Shown: positions 8,804 through 17,661 of the stretch, piece by piece | Layout: every line of letters starts with the position of its first letter | Numbering within the stretch: the first letter of the stretch is position 1 | Source: DATCDR01 sp036510575 | GTDB taxonomy: Bacteria; Actinomycetota; Acidimicrobiia; Acidimicrobiales; Bog-793 | DNA: 34,732 nucleotides | Assembly: GCA_036510575.1 (NCBI GenBank) | Contig: DATCDR010000235.1 | Span: 1-34,732, forward strand | Direction: 5' to 3' | The notes under the pieces: generated by a model | Database searches by the model: none | Seen by the model: only the letters and a program-made list of their open reading frames with translations | What the model was told of the DNA's origin: nothing | Position numbers and translations under genes: made by a program

Positions 8804-9976
8804 TCACGCCTCACCCCCCTCGTCGATCGCAGGTGGAAACACGGCGCGAGGCCTGGCCACCGAGAGCACCAACTGGGCGATCTCGGCTGCGGCGTCAGGA
8901 CGTGCCGCAAGCTTGGCCGCGCGCGCCATCGCGTCGAGGCGCGGAGCATCGTCTAACAGGTCGGACACGAGGCGCACCAGCCGCTCGCCATGTGCATCAC
9001 CGTCTCGGAGCAGCACCGCCGCGCCGAGGGCCTCGAGCGATCGGGCGTTGACACTTTGATGGTCTCCCGGCGCTCCAGGCAGTGGAACGAGAACGGACGG
9101 CACGCCGATCACCGCAAGTTCGGCAACGGTCATCGCACCCGCACGGGCGAGGACAAGGTCGGAAATAGCAAAGAGCGCCGGCAGCGATGCCTCGTACGCG
9201 ACGAGGCGGTACTCGAGCCCACCGCCGAGCGGGGAGGCCGCGACCCTGGCGCGTAGCTCCGGCTCATTCCTCGCACCGCTGACGTGGTACAGCAGCAGAT
9301 CGCTCCGCGAACTGAGCGCGGCGCGAAGCTCGAGCGCCGCGTCGTTCAAGCGACGAGCACCGAGCGATCCGCCGACGACGGCGACGACACGGCGCGTCGC
9401 GTCAATGCCGAGGGCCGCCCTCGCCGCCGCTCGTCCGGCATCGCTCCGATCGGCCGCGAGGACCTCTGCTCGAACGGGCGGCCCGGTCACCACCTGGCGA
9501 GGCAGCCCGCTTTCTTTGCTCGCGACCGCACTCAGCGCCGCGAATCGGCCGATCAGGCGATTCGCACTGCCTGCTGTTGAGTCGACGTTCACGACGACGA
9601 CCGGCACTCCGGCGAGCACCGCCGTGAGCGAACAGGCGACGCCTGCATAGCCACCTACCATCACGACGACAGCGGGCCGCGTCCGCAGAATGATCACGAG
9701 TGCCTCGACGAACGCGACCACGAGTCCGATCGCCGCACCGATGTTGGCCAAGGAGACCTTTCGCACAAAACCTCTCCCTGGAAGGAGGCGGATCACGAAG
9801 CCGGCGTCGGGGACAAGGCGCGCCTCCATGCCCCTTCGCGCGCCGACAAAGAGCACGGACTCCGCCGCCACGCCGAGCCTGACGAGCGCCCGTCCGACCG
9901 CAAGAGCAGGCTCGACGTGGCCGCCTGTGCCGCCGCCGGTGATCACCACCTGAACGCGGCGGGAGAGCTTGCTCAT
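8804..9976 (-). CDS. murG: MurG, lipid I to lipid II GlcNAc transferase
   Basis: 390 residues from the ATG giving MSKLSRRVQVV; the frame extends upstream only through basic, unconserved residues that overlap ftsW. GT28/GT-B fold: glycine loop TGGGTGGHVEPALAVG, donor site VLARAGAMTVAEL and C-terminal VPLPGAPGDHQSVNA. MurG works on the inner membrane face, adding GlcNAc to undecaprenyl-PP-MurNAc-pentapeptide. Two usually strict stretches differ: the HEQN motif before the ANRL sequence is replaced by VNVDSTAGSANRL, and GGSQG is GGSLG. The overall family call is still secure. It starts 10 nt after ftsW. Confidence 0.93.
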   Translation of the reverse strand: MSKLSRRVQVVITGGGTGGHVEPALAVGRALVRLGVAAESVLFVGARRGMEARLVPDAGFVIRLLPGRGFVRKVSLANIGAAIGLVVAFVEALVIILRTRPAVVVMVGGYAGVACSLTAVLAGVPVVVVNVDSTAGSANRLIGRFAALSAVASKESGLPRQVVTGPPVRAEVLAADRSDAGRAAARAALGIDATRRVVAVVGGSLGARRLNDAALELRAALSSRSDLLLYHVSGARNEPELRARVAASPLGGGLEYRLVAYEASLPALFAISDLVLARAGAMTVAELAVIGVPSVLVPLPGAPGDHQSVNARSLEALGAAVLLRDGDAHGERLVRLVSDLLDDAPRLDAMARAAKLAARPDAAAEIAQLVLSVARPRAVFPPAIDEGGEA

Positions 9977-9986
9977 CGGGGCTGGT

Positions 9987-11447
9987 CTACCGAGCGACGA
10001 CGCGCGTGGTGCTCTTCGGCGCCCGGGGCCTCGAAGCCGATCGGCTAGTTGCGGCTCGCCGGCGAACTGGGGCAACGGCTCGGCCCGGTCGCTGTCCAGT
10101 GCTCGGGTGCACCCGCCGCGCTGCGGTCGGGGCGGCGGCCGCCTTCCGTGGCGCCGCTGCGCTCCTACTGGCCCGGGGCATCGGTACCTCGACACGCCGC
10201 GCGAGCGACTCCCGCGTCGGGTTTGACGCGATGTTGTAGAGCAGTCCGACCGCGACCAGTGCGACTACGAGCGACGACCCACCAGAGGAGATGAACGGCA
10301 GCGGGACCCCCGTCTCAGGGAGCGCACCTTCCACACCGCCGATGTTGATGAAGGCCTGCGAGACGATCCAGGCGGTTATGCCGATGGCGAGCAGCGAGGA
10401 GAACCGATCCGGTGTTCGCCGGGCGATTCGAAGCCCGAAGTACGCGAACGCGGCGAAGGCCACTATGACCGCGATCCCGCCGAGCAGTCCGAGCTCGTTG
10501 CCGACGATCGCGAAGATGAAGTCCGTCCAGGCATTCGGCAAGAGGTTCCATTTCGCGACCGACCCGCCGATGCCCGATCCGGTGAGATGCCCCGAGCCGA
10601 GCGCGATCAGCGACTGTGCGAGCTGGTACCCAGAGCCGGTCGCGTTCGCCATCGGGTGCATGAACGCGAGAAACCGCTCGCGCCGATAGCTCTCGTCGGT
10701 GGCGAGCACGATGCCGACGAGCGAAAGGGTCCCGATAACCCCGATTAGGGTGCGACGGCGCACGCCTGCTGCAAACAGCACCGAGGCGGCGATACAGGTC
10801 AACACGATGGCCGTACCGAGGTCTGGCTGTTTGATGATCAGCACCGCCAGGATCCCGAGCGCGAGGAGCGCTGGAATGAAGATCGCCTTGAACTCGTCGC
10901 GTGCGTTTTGGCGCCGGGTGGCGAGGTCACAAAGGAAGAGCACGAGCGCCAACTTGGCGAACTCCGACGGCTGGATCTGGAGCGGCCCGAGATCGATCCA
11001 GCGGCTCGACCCTCCGACCGTGCTCCCAAAGACTGGAAAGAACACCAGCCCGAGGAGCACGATGACGCAAAGAAGCAGTGGGATCGAGAGCTGCCGCATT
11101 CGCTGGAGCGGGATGCGGATCGCGACGAAGCAACACAGCGCGCCGAGGGCCGTCCATATCAGCTGCTTTTCAAAAAGCGACCACGGCGTGCCGGCGGAGT
11201 TGATCGACGCCACGGTGGATGAAGAGAGCACCATGACCAAGCCGAAGGCGTTCAGCAATACCGCGAGCGACAACACGCCGAGCCCATCGAGGTAGAGCAG
11301 CTCCTTGGAGGTCAGTTTGGCGTGCGCTGCCTTAGCGGTTCGGCCGTGGTCGCCAGGCTCGGTTACGAGACGAAGCGTTGGACGCTTGTTGGCCTTTCGA
11401 CCCGTCGCTGCTCGCTTTTTCTCGCCGGTTCCTGACGATGGCGTCAT
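9987..11447 (-). CDS. ftsW: FtsW, SEDS-family septal peptidoglycan polymerase
   Basis: 486 residues with a basic N-terminal tail (about 1-50) and roughly ten membrane segments to about residue 405. SEDS signatures include IDLGPLQIQPSEFAKLALVL, GSGYQLAQSLIALGSGHLTG, DFIFAIVGNELGLLGG and GVPLPFISSGGSSL. The conserved Asp after the fourth membrane segment is in KQPDLGTAIV. FtsW polymerises glycan from lipid II with its partner FtsI, encoded four genes upstream. The last ~80 residues are an Ala/Arg/Pro-rich, very basic cytoplasmic tail without recognisable domain. The start overlaps the murD stop (ATGA). Confidence 0.95.
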   Translation of the reverse strand: MTPSSGTGEKKRAATGRKANKRPTLRLVTEPGDHGRTAKAAHAKLTSKELLYLDGLGVLSLAVLLNAFGLVMVLSSSTVASINSAGTPWSLFEKQLIWTALGALCCFVAIRIPLQRMRQLSIPLLLCVIVLLGLVFFPVFGSTVGGSSRWIDLGPLQIQPSEFAKLALVLFLCDLATRRQNARDEFKAIFIPALLALGILAVLIIKQPDLGTAIVLTCIAASVLFAAGVRRRTLIGVIGTLSLVGIVLATDESYRRERFLAFMHPMANATGSGYQLAQSLIALGSGHLTGSGIGGSVAKWNLLPNAWTDFIFAIVGNELGLLGGIAVIVAFAAFAYFGLRIARRTPDRFSSLLAIGITAWIVSQAFINIGGVEGALPETGVPLPFISSGGSSLVVALVAVGLLYNIASNPTRESLARRVEVPMPRASRSAAAPRKAAAAPTAARRVHPSTGQRPGRAVAPVRRRAATSRSASRPRAPKSTTRVVAR

Positions 11448-12838
11448 GACCCTGTCTCTCGATTCGCGATTCGAGCACGCACAACCCGGGCGAAGTCGTC
11501 GCCGCGCTCCTCATAGGAGCGATACCAGTCAAAGGAGGCACACCCAGGCGACAACAACACCGCGTCTCCCGCTCTCGCCAACGCCGCGCCCTCAGCTACC
11601 GCTTCTTCCATCGAGGGAGCGGTCGTGACCGCGTAGTCGCGAAAGGCAGCAACGACCTCGTCAGCTGCCTCGCCGATCGCGACCACACCTGCAATGCGCG
11701 TGCTCAGTCGAGTCCGGGCCTGGAGCTCGATGGCACCGAGGTCGAGGCCCTTGTTGCGTCCACCGGCGATGAGGACGACCGAGGAGAATCCAGCAAGGGC
11801 AGCGACCACAGCGGACGGCGTCGTCGCCTTTGAGTCGTCGTAGTACGAGACGCCCTGGTCGCTTGCGACGAACTCGACCCGGTGCGGCATCGGCATCGGA
11901 CGACGGAGCGCGTCTGCACAGGCCACGACCGTCGCGCCCGCCTGGTGTGCGGTAGCTAGCGCGGCGAGGGCGTTCATCTCGTCGTGTGGGAATCGCCTCG
12001 GAAGGTCCTCGACCCTCCCGAAGTCCTCTCCGGTCGGACCAAGGAACCGCTCCCGTTCGATGCGGTAGTCAGCGAGCTCGCGTCCAAAGGTCACCACGCG
12101 ACCCCTCGCACGCTTGGCTTCGCGGAGCACGATCGGGTCGTCGGCGTTGGCGATCGCGACGTCGTCGGCCTGCTGATTGGCCCAGATCTTGGCTTTGGAG
12201 GCGACGTAGTCGTCGAGGTCCCGATGCCAATCGAGGTGGTCCTCGGCGAGATTGAGCCAGGTGGCGACGAACGGGCGAAAGCGCGCGGTGTAGGCCAGCT
12301 GGAACGAAGAGACCTCACAGACCGCCATCGCGACGTTGGCGTCATCTGCGACGGTGATGAACGCGTCGCCGATGTTGCCAACCGCACTCGCGGCTATGCC
12401 TGACTCGACGAGCATCGTCGTCGCGAGCGCGGTGACCGTGGTCTTCCCGTTCGTTCCAGTGATGGCCACGACCGGCATCGAGGACAGACGCCAGGCGAGC
12501 TCGATCTCAGATATCACCCGGCCGCGCGCGAGAGCGAACGCCGGATGCGTAGGTGGCACCCCTGGGCTCACGACGACGAGTGCAACGCCACGAAATAGGT
12601 CACCAAGCTGAACCGCAGAGGGCGAGACGACGAGCTCCACTCCGAGCTCGTCCGCGAACGTGCGGGCGTCTGATCCCGGACGATCCTCGATGACGACGAC
12701 GTCGACGCCACGGCGGGCGAGCAGGGACGCGGCCGCGCGCCCGGTGCGGGCGAATCCGACGACTGCGACGCGCCCGGAGATCTGGGCTCCGCGGTCGCCA
12801 CCGCCGAGGGCGCTGTCGTCGAGCGCGGTCCGCATCAT
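11444..12838 (-). CDS. murD: MurD, UDP-MurNAc-L-alanine-D-glutamate ligase
   Basis: 464 residues from the ATG at 12838; a second ATG directly follows at 12835, and both overlap the mraY stop. N-terminal domain: VAVVGFARTGRAAASLLARR. ATP P-loop: ITGTNGKTTVTAL. Central region: EVSSFQLAYTARFRP and NLAEDHLDWHRDLDDY. C-terminal domain: YYDDSKATTPSAV, LIAGGRNKGLDL and LLSPGCASFDWYRSYEERGD. MurD adds D-Glu to UDP-MurNAc-L-Ala with ATP. It lies between mraY and ftsW in the canonical order, overlapping both by 1-4 nt. Confidence 0.95.
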   Translation of the reverse strand: MMRTALDDSALGGGDRGAQISGRVAVVGFARTGRAAASLLARRGVDVVVIEDRPGSDARTFADELGVELVVSPSAVQLGDLFRGVALVVVSPGVPPTHPAFALARGRVISEIELAWRLSSMPVVAITGTNGKTTVTALATTMLVESGIAASAVGNIGDAFITVADDANVAMAVCEVSSFQLAYTARFRPFVATWLNLAEDHLDWHRDLDDYVASKAKIWANQQADDVAIANADDPIVLREAKRARGRVVTFGRELADYRIERERFLGPTGEDFGRVEDLPRRFPHDEMNALAALATAHQAGATVVACADALRRPMPMPHRVEFVASDQGVSYYDDSKATTPSAVVAALAGFSSVVLIAGGRNKGLDLGAIELQARTRLSTRIAGVVAIGEAADEVVAAFRDYAVTTAPSMEEAVAEGAALARAGDAVLLSPGCASFDWYRSYEERGDDFARVVRARIANRETGS

Positions 12839-13881
12839 CCCGCCGGATGCACGGACAAGAAGTCCGCGTAGAAGATGCCGAGCCCGAGAGCAGTGCACAA
12901 CGCCGCGAGCAGCCAAAATCGGACGATAACCGTCGTCTCGGGCCAGCCCAGCAGCTCGAAGTGGTGATGCACCGGCGCCATGCGGAAGATGCGCCGATGA
13001 AAGAGGCGAAAGCTAAAGACCTGCGCGACCACCGACAGCGTCTCGATGACGAAGAGCCCTCCGATGATCGGCAGCAACAACACCACATTCAGCGAGAGCG
13101 CGACGCACGCGATTCCGGTGCCGAGCGCGAGCGAACCGGTGTCACCCATGAAGATCCGCGCCGGCGCCGCATTCCACCAGAGGAACCCGACGCAGGCGCC
13201 GGCGATCGAGATCGCGACAAGCGCGATGTCGAGCGCGAGCGTCTTTGGGTGCCCGACGTTGTAGATCCCGACGTGTCGGAACTCCCAGTAGCCGATGATC
13301 GTCAGGCAGCTCGCCGCGAACGCGGTCGAGCCTGCGGCAAGGCCGTCGAGGCCGTCCGTGAGATTTACCGCATTCGAGGTGGCGACGATAATGAGCGTCG
13401 CCCAAACGATCCAAACCGCGGTGCCAAGGTGTGTACCCGGCAGGTCGTAACGGGTAAACGAGAGCGTCGTACTCGCGTGCGCGGCGTACACCGATCCGAG
13501 CGCGAACCCGACGGCAACGGTGATCTGGAGCCCGAACTTCCAGCGTTTGTTCAAGCCGAGGCTCCGACGGTTCCGAACTTTTAGCCAGTCGTCGATCAGG
13601 CCGACGCCGCCCATCAACACGATCGCCCCGGCGATTATGCCCCCGCCTGCGCTGAAGGCGAGATGGGTCCCGACGTGGCCGAGGAGGTACCCGCCGAGCA
13701 TCGCGAAGAGCATCGCGATCCCTCCCATCGTCGGGGTTCCCGCCTTCGCCGCGTGGCCCGCTGGACCGTCTTCACGGATGTGTTGCCCGACTCGACGGCG
13801 AAGCGCCCAGCTGAGCAGGATCGGCGTGCCAAAACCAGCAACGAGGATCGCCAACGCACCTGCCGTGAAGATCGCGATCAT
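12835..13881 (-). CDS. mraY: MraY, phospho-MurNAc-pentapeptide translocase
   Basis: 348 residues with about ten membrane segments. MraY transfers phospho-MurNAc-pentapeptide to undecaprenyl phosphate, giving lipid I. Family motifs: AKAGTPTMGGIA, LIDDWLKVRNRRSLGL with the Asp pair, AVNLTDGLDGLA, FMGDTGSLALG, and the cytoplasmic histidine cluster APVHHHFELLGW. The start overlaps the murE stop (ATGA) and the end overlaps murD. In most clusters murF would stand immediately upstream; here murE does. Confidence 0.96.
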   Translation of the reverse strand: MIAIFTAGALAILVAGFGTPILLSWALRRRVGQHIREDGPAGHAAKAGTPTMGGIAMLFAMLGGYLLGHVGTHLAFSAGGGIIAGAIVLMGGVGLIDDWLKVRNRRSLGLNKRWKFGLQITVAVGFALGSVYAAHASTTLSFTRYDLPGTHLGTAVWIVWATLIIVATSNAVNLTDGLDGLAAGSTAFAASCLTIIGYWEFRHVGIYNVGHPKTLALDIALVAISIAGACVGFLWWNAAPARIFMGDTGSLALGTGIACVALSLNVVLLLPIIGGLFVIETLSVVAQVFSFRLFHRRIFRMAPVHHHFELLGWPETTVIVRFWLLAALCTALGLGIFYADFLSVHPAG

Positions 13882-15395
13882 GAGGGACGCTCCCCCATCG
13901 ATGATCGCAACGTCGCGCCACCAGGTACGAGGGTCGCCAGCGCCTCGCGAACGACCTTGCGATCATCGAAGCTAACCGCAAAGTCGGCGAACTGCTGTGT
14001 GGACTCATGGCCCTTGCCGGCGATGACGACGACGTCTCCCGCCTCGGCCCTCCCGAGCGCAGCAAAGATCGCCGAGCGGCGATCCGGGTCCACGATCACC
14101 GGTGTGGCGCACGAGATGCCCGCCTGGATCTCACCGATGATGGCGAGGGGATCTTCGCTTCGCGGGTTGTCCGAGGTGAGGACGACCTCGTCGGCGAGCT
14201 GACTCGCTACCGCACCCATCGCCGGGCGCTTGCCGCGGTCGCGCTCACCGCCACACCCGAATACGACGATCACCCTGCCGCCACCTTTTGAACCCGCGAC
14301 TCCTGGCAGTCGCGCCGCCTCGCGAGCGGCGCGCAGCACCTCCTCGAGGCCGTTCGGCGTGTGAGCGAAGTCGACCACCGCCGTGACGCCATTCTCGGCC
14401 ACCTGCACCTCGAAGCGACCAGGTACCGGCAAGACCGCCTCGAGGCCCTCGACGATCTCCGCGACCGAGATGCCGAGTGCGCGAGCAGTAGCTGCGGCGC
14501 CGAGCGCGTTCACGACGTTGAAACGACCGCCGAGTGGCAGTCGCACCTGGACGCCGCCGAGCTGGAACGTGCTCGCGTCCAACCCGACGCGGAGATCGTG
14601 CGCGTCGCTGATCGAGAACGAGACCGTCGGGATTACGGCGTTGTCGATCAGTCGACGCCCGTAGCGGTCGTCGGCGTTGACCACAGCAAGTCGCGCGAGC
14701 TCAGGCTCGAAGAGAACCGCCTTGGCCTGGAAGTACGCCTCCATCGTCTCGTGGTAGTCGAGGTGGTCCTGGCTCAGATTCGTAAAGACCGCGGCGTCAA
14801 AGCACATCGCGTCGACGCGGTGCATGTCCAGGGCATGCGAGCTCACTTCGATCGCGCAGGCCTCGACAGCACTCGACCGGAAGCCGGCGAGCGTTCGCTG
14901 CAAAACCGGCGCCTCAGGTGTCGTTCTGGCGCCGTCGAGGGTGCCGACGACGCGGGCGCTCATACCCGCGCACTCAAAGATCGAGCGCAGGATGTAGCTC
15001 GTCGTCGTCTTGCCGTTCGTGCCGGTTATGCCGATGGTCGTCATCGCCGTCGAAGGATCGCCGAAGAGCTCACAGGCCGCTTGGGCCATGGCCGACCGAC
15101 CTGTTCCAGGTGCGACGACGAGCTGGGGCAGCGAGCCGACATCCGCACCGAGGGAGTGCTCGCAGATGAATGCCGACGCCCCGGCCCTGGCGGCCTGGAC
15201 CGCGAAGTCGTGGCCGTCGTGATGCTCACCGACGATGCAGCAAAAGAGCGCACCTGGGCGTACCTCGCGGTGATCGAAGGCCACGTCGGTGACGACGACC
15301 CCCGCGGAATCGCCTACCTCCGCAAGCGGCGAGATTCGGGCCGCGATGCGAGCGAGTTCAACCACGTAGCTTTCCGCCGTCGCCGGGTCGGTCAC
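13878..15395 (-). CDS. murE: MurE, UDP-MurNAc-tripeptide ligase, meso-DAP type
   Basis: 505 residues from GTG at 15395, which overlaps the ftsI stop as GTGA; an ATG at 15410 is an alternative. ATP P-loop: TGITGTNGKTTTSY. Further motifs: ACAIEVSSHALDMHRVD, TNLSQDHLDYHETME, VDFAHTPNGLEEVL and IAGKGHE. The C-terminal DNPR motif (LTSDNPRSEDP) is the known marker for addition of meso-diaminopimelate rather than lysine. This agrees with the dap genes at the other end of the window. The gene runs straight into mraY with no murF between. Confidence 0.96.
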   Translation of the reverse strand: MTDPATAESYVVELARIAARISPLAEVGDSAGVVVTDVAFDHREVRPGALFCCIVGEHHDGHDFAVQAARAGASAFICEHSLGADVGSLPQLVVAPGTGRSAMAQAACELFGDPSTAMTTIGITGTNGKTTTSYILRSIFECAGMSARVVGTLDGARTTPEAPVLQRTLAGFRSSAVEACAIEVSSHALDMHRVDAMCFDAAVFTNLSQDHLDYHETMEAYFQAKAVLFEPELARLAVVNADDRYGRRLIDNAVIPTVSFSISDAHDLRVGLDASTFQLGGVQVRLPLGGRFNVVNALGAAATARALGISVAEIVEGLEAVLPVPGRFEVQVAENGVTAVVDFAHTPNGLEEVLRAAREAARLPGVAGSKGGGRVIVVFGCGGERDRGKRPAMGAVASQLADEVVLTSDNPRSEDPLAIIGEIQAGISCATPVIVDPDRRSAIFAALGRAEAGDVVVIAGKGHESTQQFADFAVSFDDRKVVREALATLVPGGATLRSSMGERPS

Positions 15396-17251
15396 GTCCC
15401 GGGCGTACACGCGAGCGAGCTCGTGTTTGGTTGGGAGTTTGCGACCGCCGCCGACACGCCGGTTGGCGGTGGGATGTCGAAGTGGCGAAGCGCGTACTGC
15501 ATGATCTTCGAGAAAACCGGGGCTGACACAGTTCCACCGTAGATCGGGGTCGGGTGGTTCAATACCACGATGCCGGAGAGTTTCGGTGCTTGGGCTGGCA
15601 CGAAGCCGACGAAGGAGGCGTTCCAGTCGCCTTGTACGCCGCCTGCTCCGTCGGGGTTTGGCACCTGCGCAGTACCCGTTTTTCCCGCGACCTCATAGCC
15701 CGGAATACGCGCCAGCAGCGCCGTGCCACTCTCGTCGCAGACGACGCCTTCGAGCATCGGCACGAGCTTGGCGATCGTCGACGCCTTGAGCGAGCGTCTT
15801 GTCGCGGCAAGCGGCATCTCGTGCTCGATTCCCCCTGCGTAAACGGTCGCCGCAACCAGCCGAGGCTGGACAAAGACGCCGCCGTTTGCAACCGAGTTGT
15901 AGGCGTCGAGGATCTGCATCGGCGTCACGGCCACCCCGGTGCCGATCGGCACCGCCGCGGCCGACGATCCGAGCCACGACGACGGAGTGCCGACGATTCC
16001 GAAGGACTCGCCTGGCCAGTTGAGCCCGGTGGCCTGACCGAACCCGAGCGCCTTGAGCGCCTCCGAGAGGCGGCTAAGCCCGAGGAGGCGCGAGATCTTG
16101 ATCACCCCGATGTTCGATGACTGCGCAAGGATCTGCTTAGCCGAAAGGACCTCGGTCGGATGGAAATCGGCGTCTTGGAAGTTGTATCCGCCGACGCTTA
16201 ACGAGTACGGGACGACGAAGTCGGTGTCGGGCGATATCAGGTGATCTTGGAGCGCATAGGCGATCGTCGCGAGCTTCATGACCGATCCGGGCTGGTAGAT
16301 CGAAGTCAGGGCGAGATTGTTCGCCGCGGGCTCGATGACGCCCTTCGGACCACGAACGAGGTCGACCATCGCGAGGATGTCGCCGGTCTGGACGTCCTCG
16401 ATGACCGCCACGCCGCTTCTCGCTTTGGTCGCTGCCAGCTGGGTCTTCAGGTCCTGGGTGACCTCGTTCTGCAACGGCTCGTCGAGCGTCAGAACGACGC
16501 TTTGACCATCCTTGGCGGGAACGATGTCCTTTGCCGCGGACGGGAGCGCTGCTCCAGCGGGATCCTCGGCGACGACTTCACGGCCGTTCACGCCGTTTAG
16601 AACGTTGTTGAACTCGTATTCGAGCGACGAGTAGCCCTCTCCCGCGGCGTTCACCGCGCCGAGCAGCGGCTGGAAGAGCTCCCCGCCTGGAGCGACTCGT
16701 GTGGAGTCGCCGGCGAAGGTGATCGCACCGATGTTCAGCCTCGCGATCGCAGTCTCGGTGGCACTGCTCACCTGCCGTGCCAACACGACATAGCCGTCAC
16801 TCTTCTGGGAGAGCTCAGTCGTGAGTTTCGCCTGGCCGACCCCGATGAGTGGTGCAAGTGCTGCGGCCGCGCTCGACGGGCCCTCGATCAACATGTCGTC
16901 AGCGATCACGTCATATCGCGGTGCGGACGCGGCGAGCAGGTCGCCGGTCCGGTCGTAGATCGCGCCGCGGCTCGCTGACAACACGACGTTGGCCTCGACC
17001 TCCCTCGACTCGTCGTGGGAGTACGTGGCACCATCGACAACCTGTACCTGGACGAGCTTGACGACGAGGCAGACCGAGACGAACAGCACCACCGCTGCGA
17101 AAACGCGAAACGGGATGCTCCTCGACTTCCGGGTTGACGGCCGCCTGGGCGGGGGCTTGGAAGCCGTGCGCGACCGCACCTGTGAGCCTGCCGCTCCGTT
17201 TCGCCCGGCTGGTCGCGCAGCGCGCCGCTCGACGCTGTCGCGCGTGGTCAC
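15392..17251 (-). CDS. ftsI: FtsI/PBP3-type septal transpeptidase
   Basis: 619 residues, class B penicillin-binding protein. A basic cytoplasmic tail (1-46) precedes one membrane anchor (about 47-68), a dimerisation domain (about 85-235, with SASRGAIYDRTGDLLA), and a transpeptidase domain. Active-site motifs are S323-V-M-K326 in YQPGSVMK, S378-S-N380 and K524-T-G. No PASTA domains follow the catalytic domain. It cross-links septal peptidoglycan together with FtsW. The GTG start overlaps the stop of the ftsL-like gene (GTGA). The C-terminal ~30 residues are Ser/Asn/Pro-rich. Confidence 0.96.
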   Translation of the reverse strand: MTTRDSVERRAARPAGRNGAAGSQVRSRTASKPPPRRPSTRKSRSIPFRVFAAVVLFVSVCLVVKLVQVQVVDGATYSHDESREVEANVVLSASRGAIYDRTGDLLAASAPRYDVIADDMLIEGPSSAAAALAPLIGVGQAKLTTELSQKSDGYVVLARQVSSATETAIARLNIGAITFAGDSTRVAPGGELFQPLLGAVNAAGEGYSSLEYEFNNVLNGVNGREVVAEDPAGAALPSAAKDIVPAKDGQSVVLTLDEPLQNEVTQDLKTQLAATKARSGVAVIEDVQTGDILAMVDLVRGPKGVIEPAANNLALTSIYQPGSVMKLATIAYALQDHLISPDTDFVVPYSLSVGGYNFQDADFHPTEVLSAKQILAQSSNIGVIKISRLLGLSRLSEALKALGFGQATGLNWPGESFGIVGTPSSWLGSSAAAVPIGTGVAVTPMQILDAYNSVANGGVFVQPRLVAATVYAGGIEHEMPLAATRRSLKASTIAKLVPMLEGVVCDESGTALLARIPGYEVAGKTGTAQVPNPDGAGGVQGDWNASFVGFVPAQAPKLSGIVVLNHPTPIYGGTVSAPVFSKIMQYALRHFDIPPPTGVSAAVANSQPNTSSLACTPGT

Positions 17252-17661
17252 TTGTGCGTCAGGTGGCTCGTCGAGCCAACCGTCGGGCCAATCTTGACCG
17301 GTACGAGATAGGTGACCGTCTTGGGCGTCACCATCCCGAGCTTGGTCTGCGCGACTTCGAGCACCTTGGTCGGCGATGCGAGCTCGGCCCGCTGAACCTG
17401 CAGGTTGGTGTTCTCCGTCGAGGTGGCGGCGAGCGCCTGCTCGGCCGAGTCCAGTCGGACCTGCTGGGAGACGACCAGCGCGGATCCGATCGCGACGAGC
17501 AACAACGCCGCGACGATGATCGCCAAGGCACCAAAGGTCACGAGTCGGGTACGGCGGATGTGCTGATGCGGCTTTGGTCTGGATGTGGGCGGGCCGACAC
17601 GTAGCTGTCGAGCCGAGCGCCGCGGCGCTACGAGTCGGGTGTCACCAGCTGGGAGCGCCAT
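17248..17661 (-). CDS. ftsL: FtsL-like septum formation protein
   Basis: 137 residues. A basic N-terminus (1-40) is followed by one membrane segment (about 42-64, LVTFGALAIIVAALLLVAIG). A short extracytoplasmic coiled coil comes next (QVRLDSAEQALAATSTENTN), then a region resembling the FtsL/DivIC family (VLEVAQTKLGMVTP). Size, topology and location between rsmH and ftsI identify it as FtsL, although sequence conservation in this family is low. FtsL links the FtsQ subcomplex to FtsWI. The ATG start overlaps the rsmH stop (TAATG). The symbol is by position. Confidence 0.75.
   Translation of the reverse strand: MALPAGDTRLVAPRRSARQLRVGPPTSRPKPHQHIRRTRLVTFGALAIIVAALLLVAIGSALVVSQQVRLDSAEQALAATSTENTNLQVQRAELASPTKVLEVAQTKLGMVTPKTVTYLVPVKIGPTVGSTSHLTHK

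Noticed and set aside
9977..10195. N-terminal extension of MurG
   Set aside because: It lies antisense-free but within ftsW in another frame, is low-complexity basic sequence, and the ATG at 9976 precedes the usual MurG start.
14361..15542. 393-codon plus-strand ORF opposite murE and ftsI
   Set aside because: It is antisense to two clearly recognised genes, and its translation is dominated by Arg, Asp and Glu with no domain.
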